Positions 14,215 to 15,643 of a DNA stretch of 15,643 nt are shown piece after piece. Position 1 is the stretch's first letter. Every line of letters starts with the position of its first letter. The DNA comes from Paenibacillaceae bacterium (GTDB lineage: Bacteria; Bacillota; Bacilli; Paenibacillales; Paenibacillaceae). Both the position numbers and the translations under genes were made by a program. The notes beneath the pieces were generated by a model that worked only from the letters and a program-made list of their open reading frames with translations, was not told the origin of the DNA and searched no databases. Location of the stretch: contig CAAFUF010000035.1 of the NCBI GenBank assembly GCA_900766135.1, forward strand, positions 1 through 15,643, given 5' to 3'.

Positions 14215-15117
14215 ATGGGAGAGCAAGCGAATCACGAGAAACGGGAGGAAGGGGAACGGGCACGGGAAGGCGGTCGCGGCGGTCAGCCGCTGCTGCTCGG
14301 CGTCATTGGCGATCCGATCCAGCATTCCAAATCGCCCGCCATGCATACCGCTGCCCTTGAGGCCTGCGGGCTCGCAGGAGCCTACCTGCCGTTCCACGTC
14401 AAAGGGAACCGGTTGGAGGAAGCGATCCGCGGCATCCGCGCGCTTGGCTTCCGGGGCATCAATGTTACGGTTCCGCATAAGGTGGAAGTGATGAACTACT
14501 TGGACCGGATCGACGAAGGAGCCCGGCTGATCGGGGCGGTGAACACGATCGTCAACGACGATGGCGTGCTCACCGGATATAACACCGACGGCATCGGGTA
14601 TATCCGCTCGCTGAAGGAGGAGGCGGCACCGGCGCTGGAAGGCAAACGCGTGTTGGTGCTAGGCTCCGGCGGGGCGGCCCGCGGCATCGTATATGCGCTG
14701 CTGCAGGAGCGTCCGGGCCTGGTGACGATCGCCAATCGCACGACCGAGAAAGCGCGGGAACTGGCTGTCGAATGGAGCCATCTCGGCAGCTTGGCCGGCT
14801 GCGGGATGGAGGAGCTGGATGCGGTGCTGCCGGAAGTGGACCTCATCATTAACACGACCTCCGTTGGCATGCATCCGCACGTCGGCGACTGTCCCCTGGA
14901 TTCGCGACAGATCCCGGAGGGGATCGTCGTCAGCGATCTGATCTACAACCCGCTGAAAACGGAACTTCTGCAGCAGGCCGAGGTTCGAGGGTGTACGATC
15001 CACAGCGGGCTCGGGATGTTCATCTACCAGGGAGCTTATGCGTTTGAGCGTTGGACCGGCCGGACCGCTCCGGTCGAAGCGATGCGTGCCGCAGTGTTGG
15101 CGAGCATGCATCCATAA
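14215..15117 (+). CDS. aroE: Shikimate dehydrogenase (NADP+)
   Basis: A 300-residue enzyme that reduces 3-dehydroshikimate to shikimate with NADPH in aromatic amino acid synthesis. The substrate domain has HSKSPAMH (37-44), the catalytic Lys89 in VTVPHK, Asn110 in GAVNT and Asp125 in YNTDG. The nucleotide-binding loop is GSGGAAR (150-156), and NRT (174-176) fits NADP preference. QGAYAFERWTG near the C terminus closes the active site. ATG 14215 has GGAGGAG (14203-14209) at 5-6 nt. About 24 charged residues (rich in Glu, Arg and Gly) precede the normal family start LLLGVIGDP and give a longer than usual N terminus. It follows yqeH after a 279-nt gap filled by two hairpins. Confidence 0.96.
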   Translation: MGEQANHEKREEGERAREGGRGGQPLLLGVIGDPIQHSKSPAMHTAALEACGLAGAYLPFHVKGNRLEEAIRGIRALGFRGINVTVPHKVEVMNYLDRIDEGARLIGAVNTIVNDDGVLTGYNTDGIGYIRSLKEEAAPALEGKRVLVLGSGGAARGIVYALLQERPGLVTIANRTTEKARELAVEWSHLGSLAGCGMEELDAVLPEVDLIINTTSVGMHPHVGDCPLDSRQIPEGIVVSDLIYNPLKTELLQQAEVRGCTIHSGLGMFIYQGAYAFERWTGRTAPVEAMRAAVLASMHP

Positions 15118-15162
15118 AGCAAGTTGTCGCCTAATTGAATATTAAGGGAGTCATGAAACGAA

Positions 15163-15453
15163 ATGTTAACGGGAAAACAAAAACGTCACCTGCGCAGCAT
15201 GGCGCATGGGCTGCAGCCGATTTTTCAAGTGGGCAAGGGCGGTACCAACGAGCATATGATCAAGCAAATCTCGGAAGCGCTGGAGCGCCGGGAGCTGATC
15301 AAAATTTCCGTCCTGAACAATAACCTGGACGATCCGAAGGAAATCGCCGAGGAGCTGGCGGAAGGTGCCGGCGCGGAGCTGGTCCAGCTTATTGGCCGGA
15401 CGATTATTCTCTACAAGGAGTCCCGCGAATACAAGCAAATCGAGTTGCCTTAG
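15163..15453 (+). CDS. yhbY: YhbY family RNA-binding protein (CRM domain)
   Basis: A 96-residue single CRM-domain protein (Bacillus YqeI), thought to bind RNA of the large ribosomal subunit or its precursors. The whole chain is the domain: LTGKQKRHLRSMAHGL, the GxGG-type loop in QVGKGG (22-27), the middle helix ISEALERRELIKI and VQLIGRTIILYK at the end. ATG 15163 is preceded by AAGGGAG (15144-15150) at 12 nt, a little long; a nearer ATG at 15153 is in another frame and does not give this protein. It lies 45 nt after aroE. In Bacillus nadD would follow; here 190 bases of repeat-like sequence run to the window edge. Confidence 0.95.
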   Translation: MLTGKQKRHLRSMAHGLQPIFQVGKGGTNEHMIKQISEALERRELIKISVLNNNLDDPKEIAEELAEGAGAELVQLIGRTIILYKESREYKQIELP

Positions 15454-15473
15454 AGGAACCATGATTGAAGGAA

Positions 15474-15642
15474 GTTCAAAAAGTTATCTTTTGATCACGA
15501 AGCAGAACCAAGAAGGGGAATCGACGTCGAATCTTGAATTCAGCCGGGCCTTCCGTTGCTCACGTAGCCTTCAACTACGCTGCGCTACTCAGTCCCTAGC
15601 TTCATCCAACCTTCTCGGTGCTGAAAAGCTAACGTTTTGAAC
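15474..15642. repeat. Long hairpin element after yhbY, with terminal inverted repeats
   Basis: A 25-nt arm beginning GTTCAAAA (15474-15498) matches the reverse complement of 15618-15642, which ends TTTTGAAC, in 21 of 25 positions. A smaller hairpin (CGTAG 15563-15567 with CTACG 15575-15579) lies inside. The unit is about 169 bp and reaches to within one base of the window edge, so any flanking duplication cannot be judged. The layout fits a nonautonomous mobile or intergenic repeat element, or a structured RNA. No protein is supported here: an open frame of 91 codons crosses it but overlaps yhbY and has no family features. Confidence 0.7.
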
Positions 15643-15643
15643 C

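Noticed and set aside
15365..15640. Plus-strand ORF of 91 codons at the right edge
   Set aside because: It overlaps the end of yhbY and then runs through the hairpin element; no start signal or domain.

Overview
The window looks like chromosome of a fairly G+C-rich, endospore-forming Bacillota, most likely a Paenibacillaceae member (inference). The grounds are a spoVA operon, a yqeG-yqeH-aroE-yhbY operon in the order known from Bacillus, strong AAGGAGG-type ribosome binding sites, several TTG and GTG starts, and a GH42 beta-galactosidase beside an AraC-type regulator. No tRNA, rRNA, insertion sequence, phage gene or CRISPR array was seen.

Layout. Positions 1-772 hold no convincing gene but carry two repeat arrays: a 20-bp tandem repeat cut by the left edge (1-160), and four small hairpins with a TGCA-4 nt-TGCA core, 50-61 bp apart (322-511). 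An AraC-family regulator (minus strand, 773-1606) is divergent from a GH42 beta-galactosidase (1731-3764), probably a sensor and enzyme pair for galactoside use. The enzyme gene ends at a strong terminator. Between it and a convergent M42 metallopeptidase gene (minus strand, 4103-5176) lies the most striking structure here: four 25-bp palindromes with 27-bp spacers, repeating at exactly 52 bp (3822-4002). A degenerate 37-bp tandem duplication follows it. Between the peptidase and the spoVA genes is a 25-residue membrane-peptide ORF with its own ribosome binding site and terminator.

The spoVAC-spoVAD-spoVAE genes (5641-7520) encode the core of the machinery that moves dipicolinic acid into and out of spores. 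A MoxR ATPase, a DUF58 protein and a transglutaminase-like membrane protein follow (7626-12115) as a tightly coupled operon matching Bacillus yeaC-yeaD-yebA. It ends at a strong terminator. A new transcription unit with an extended -10 promoter then encodes YqeG (HAD phosphatase), YqeH (circularly permuted ribosome-assembly GTPase), AroE (shikimate dehydrogenase) and YhbY (RNA-binding CRM protein).

The protein genes are ordinary for this group. What the genes do not explain is the noncoding content. Regularly spaced palindromes and large hairpins occupy most of the longer intergenic gaps: 1-160, 322-511, 3822-4002, 13965-14148 and 15474-15642. Their sequences differ, but several share the layout of multiple hairpins at fixed spacing. 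Two of them interrupt the yqeG-yhbY gene string, which is compact in Bacillus. All functions were assigned by reading motifs; no database search was run.
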